Source of the DNA: Candidatus Parcubacteria bacterium
GTDB lineage: Bacteria > Patescibacteriota > Patescibacteriia > Patescibacteriales > Patescibacteriaceae
Reading direction: 5' to 3'
Assembly: GCA_023459655.1 (NCBI GenBank)
Contig: JAEWTE010000014.1
Span: forward strand, 1-6,950
DNA: 6,950 nt
The notes under the pieces are model-generated. The model was not told where the DNA came from. It did no database searches and worked only from the letters and a program-made list of their open reading frames with translations. Shown here piece after piece: positions 5,906 to 6,950 of the stretch (position 1 is the stretch's first letter; every line of letters starts with the position of its first letter). The position numbers and the translations under genes are program-made.

Positions 5906-6376
5906 ATGTTAAATTTGATGATAGTTTCAATTGGTTCAATAAGGTCATTAGCCTGTCGACAATTAGCTGATGATTATTTTCAGCGTATTCAACGGTTGGC
6001 TAAAATAAAGTCGGTTGAATTATCTGGTGGTCGTTTTGCAATCGGTCAGGCTAAAATTGCTCGTCATCAAGATAGTTTGCGACTGGTTGATTTTTTAAAA
6101 AAATATCCTAATGATAGTGCTTATCTATTAGCTGAGTCAGGTCAAGAAATTGATTCAATAGCCTGGTCAAAGATGTTAGGTAATTGGGATAGTAGTGGTC
6201 GCCGGGTTATTTTAATTATTGGTGGAGCGCCTGGTCTAGAAGCTGATTTATTAAAAATTGATGGAAAAATATCTTTGTCTAAATTAACCTGGCCACATGA
6301 ATTAGCCAGAGTTCTTTTATTAGAGCAATTATATCGGGGACTAATGATTGGTGCTCAAAAAGATTATCATTATTGA
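5906..6376 (+). CDS. rlmH: 23S rRNA (pseudouridine1915-N3)-methyltransferase RlmH
   Basis: RlmH is a SPOUT-class methyltransferase. It uses S-adenosylmethionine to methylate N3 of pseudouridine 1915 in helix 69 of 23S rRNA, acting as a dimer on assembled 70S ribosomes. The 156-residue length matches the family (about 155). The knotted SAM-binding region is clear: 'VILIIGGAPGL' with G106-G107-x-x-G110, then 'KISLSKLTWPHELARVLLLEQLYRGLMI' (about 121-148), and the C-terminal Y-H of 'DYHY', equivalent to the family's conserved 'YHK/YHR' end. The N-terminal 'YFQRIQRLAKIKSVEL' also fits. ATG 5906 lies five bases after the small membrane-protein gene, with no strong ribosome site. It is probably transcribed from the prepilin promoter, an unusual pairing that reflects compact gene order rather than shared function. 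Confidence 0.95.
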   Translation: MLNLMIVSIGSIRSLACRQLADDYFQRIQRLAKIKSVELSGGRFAIGQAKIARHQDSLRLVDFLKKYPNDSAYLLAESGQEIDSIAWSKMLGNWDSSGRRVILIIGGAPGLEADLLKIDGKISLSKLTWPHELARVLLLEQLYRGLMIGAQKDYHY

Positions 6377-6381
6377 TTAAT

Positions 6382-6822
6382 ATGATTAAAATAGCTGGTA
6401 AAATTAATAGTCATAATGATCGACAAAAAACCGCTGAACTGGAATGTGTTAAGCGTTGGTTACCATTTTATAATGAAGTTAATCAGTCGAGTTATTCTGA
6501 GTTGAAACCTAATTATTTTCAAAATGAAGTTGATGTTTATGTTTATCGTGACGGTGAGTCTGGTCGACCGCTTCGTTTGCAGTTAACTAGAGTTGACCTC
6601 GGTTCATTGTCGGCAGCAATTAAACGTAAACAAAAATTATATTCGCCTAAAAAGAAAGCCGACTTAATCTTATTACTTGATTTTATTGATAAATTAGAGA
6701 CTGCTGATTTCACGGTTTGGCAAAAAAATAATTTATCGCTGTTAGCGAATAGTGGATTTTTGGAAATTTGGTTAGTTGGTTTTGATGGTTTGGTAATTAA
6801 TTTTTGGCCTGGTATTGTTTAA
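6382..6822 (+). CDS. Uncharacterised protein, possible nuclease-like fold
   Basis: The product is 146 residues from ATG 6382, five bases after the RlmH stop; a TTG at 6373 overlapping that stop would add three residues. It is soluble, with no signal peptide or membrane helix. An N-terminal helix (about 14-34) is followed by a beta-like segment 'NEVDVYVYRDGESGRPLRLQLT' with E49, D51 and Q67. Next come a Lys-rich helical stretch (77-92), a strand-helix 'ADLILLLDFID', and a C-terminal 'FLEIWLVGFDGLVINFWP'. The D-then-QxT spacing, followed by a helix, recalls the PD-(D/E)xK restriction-like core (D...(E/Q)xK), but the final Lys is Thr here. That assignment is weak; no family can be named with confidence. 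It ends convergently, four bases into the minus-strand gene. Confidence 0.7.
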   Translation: MIKIAGKINSHNDRQKTAELECVKRWLPFYNEVNQSSYSELKPNYFQNEVDVYVYRDGESGRPLRLQLTRVDLGSLSAAIKRKQKLYSPKKKADLILLLDFIDKLETADFTVWQKNNLSLLANSGFLEIWLVGFDGLVINFWPGIV

Positions 6823-6950
6823 AAGCGAAAACCATTAATAATCAAGACAAATTTATAGTTAAACAATTTAGCAGCTTGACGACATTGAGTCATTCGGTCA
6901 ATAAATATTTGAAAATAATCAATTGGGTCAACTTGTTTAGTGTCAATTTT
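6819..6950 (-). CDS. 3' end of a convergent gene (C-terminal 43 residues)
   Basis: On the minus strand one frame is open from the window edge to a TAA at 6821-6819, encoding 43 residues that end '...VLIINGFRF'. The composition (helical 'IFIDRMTQCRQAAKLF' then a hydrophobic strand) and base use match the neighbouring genes. It overlaps the convergent gene's stop by four bases, and no terminator hairpin separates them. The start and most of the protein lie outside the window, so no function can be proposed. Confidence 0.55.
   Translation of the reverse strand, partial: KIDTKQVDPIDYFQIFIDRMTQCRQAAKLFNYKFVLIINGFRF

Noticed and set aside
6373..6381. TTG start at 6373 for the gene after rlmH.
   Set aside because: ATG at 6382 is a better codon with a normal 5-base gap; the TTG form adds only three residues and cannot be excluded.

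Overview
The window is AT-rich, densely packed and almost entirely coding on the + strand. Genes abut or overlap by a few bases (two ATGA stop/start junctions at 2072-2075 and 4260-4263). Shine-Dalgarno motifs are nearly absent. TGA is used as a stop (ends of the genes at 2075, 4263 and 6376) and tryptophan is TGG, so the standard bacterial code fits. The style, together with a short GspG/PilA-like prepilin, an ECF sigma factor coupled to a small membrane protein, and an FN3 surface protein with C-terminal 'VYxI..G.KxP..N..VF..LGY' repeats, suggests a Candidate Phyla Radiation (Patescibacteria) bacterium. The exact lineage cannot be fixed from this window.

Region 1 (1-3613) is a likely operon of envelope genes. 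It holds the 3' part of an ABC-exporter-like protein whose ATPase domain keeps Walker A but has lost most other catalytic motifs, a membrane-anchored phospholipase D-superfamily protein, and a secreted protein with three FN3 domains. Region 2 (3614-5107) has a promoter, an ECF-type sigma-70 factor and a translationally coupled three-helix membrane protein that could be its anti-sigma partner, followed by a bidirectional hairpin terminator.

Region 3 (5108-5361) contains no protein gene. It holds the most striking element: a GC-rich block of nested inverted repeats that reads as a roughly 144-nt structured RNA on the minus strand. It has a near-consensus promoter (TTGACA-N17-TACAAT), a long multi-helix fold, a possible pseudoknot using its 3' end, and a terminal T-run. 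I do not recognise it as 6S, SRP, RNase P or tmRNA. A separate + strand promoter next to it drives the following pilin gene.

Region 4 (5362-6822) carries a type IV prepilin/pseudopilin, a 42-residue single-helix membrane peptide, the 23S rRNA methyltransferase RlmH, and an unrecognised soluble protein with a possible nuclease-like core. The window closes with the 3' end of a convergent minus-strand gene (6819-6950).
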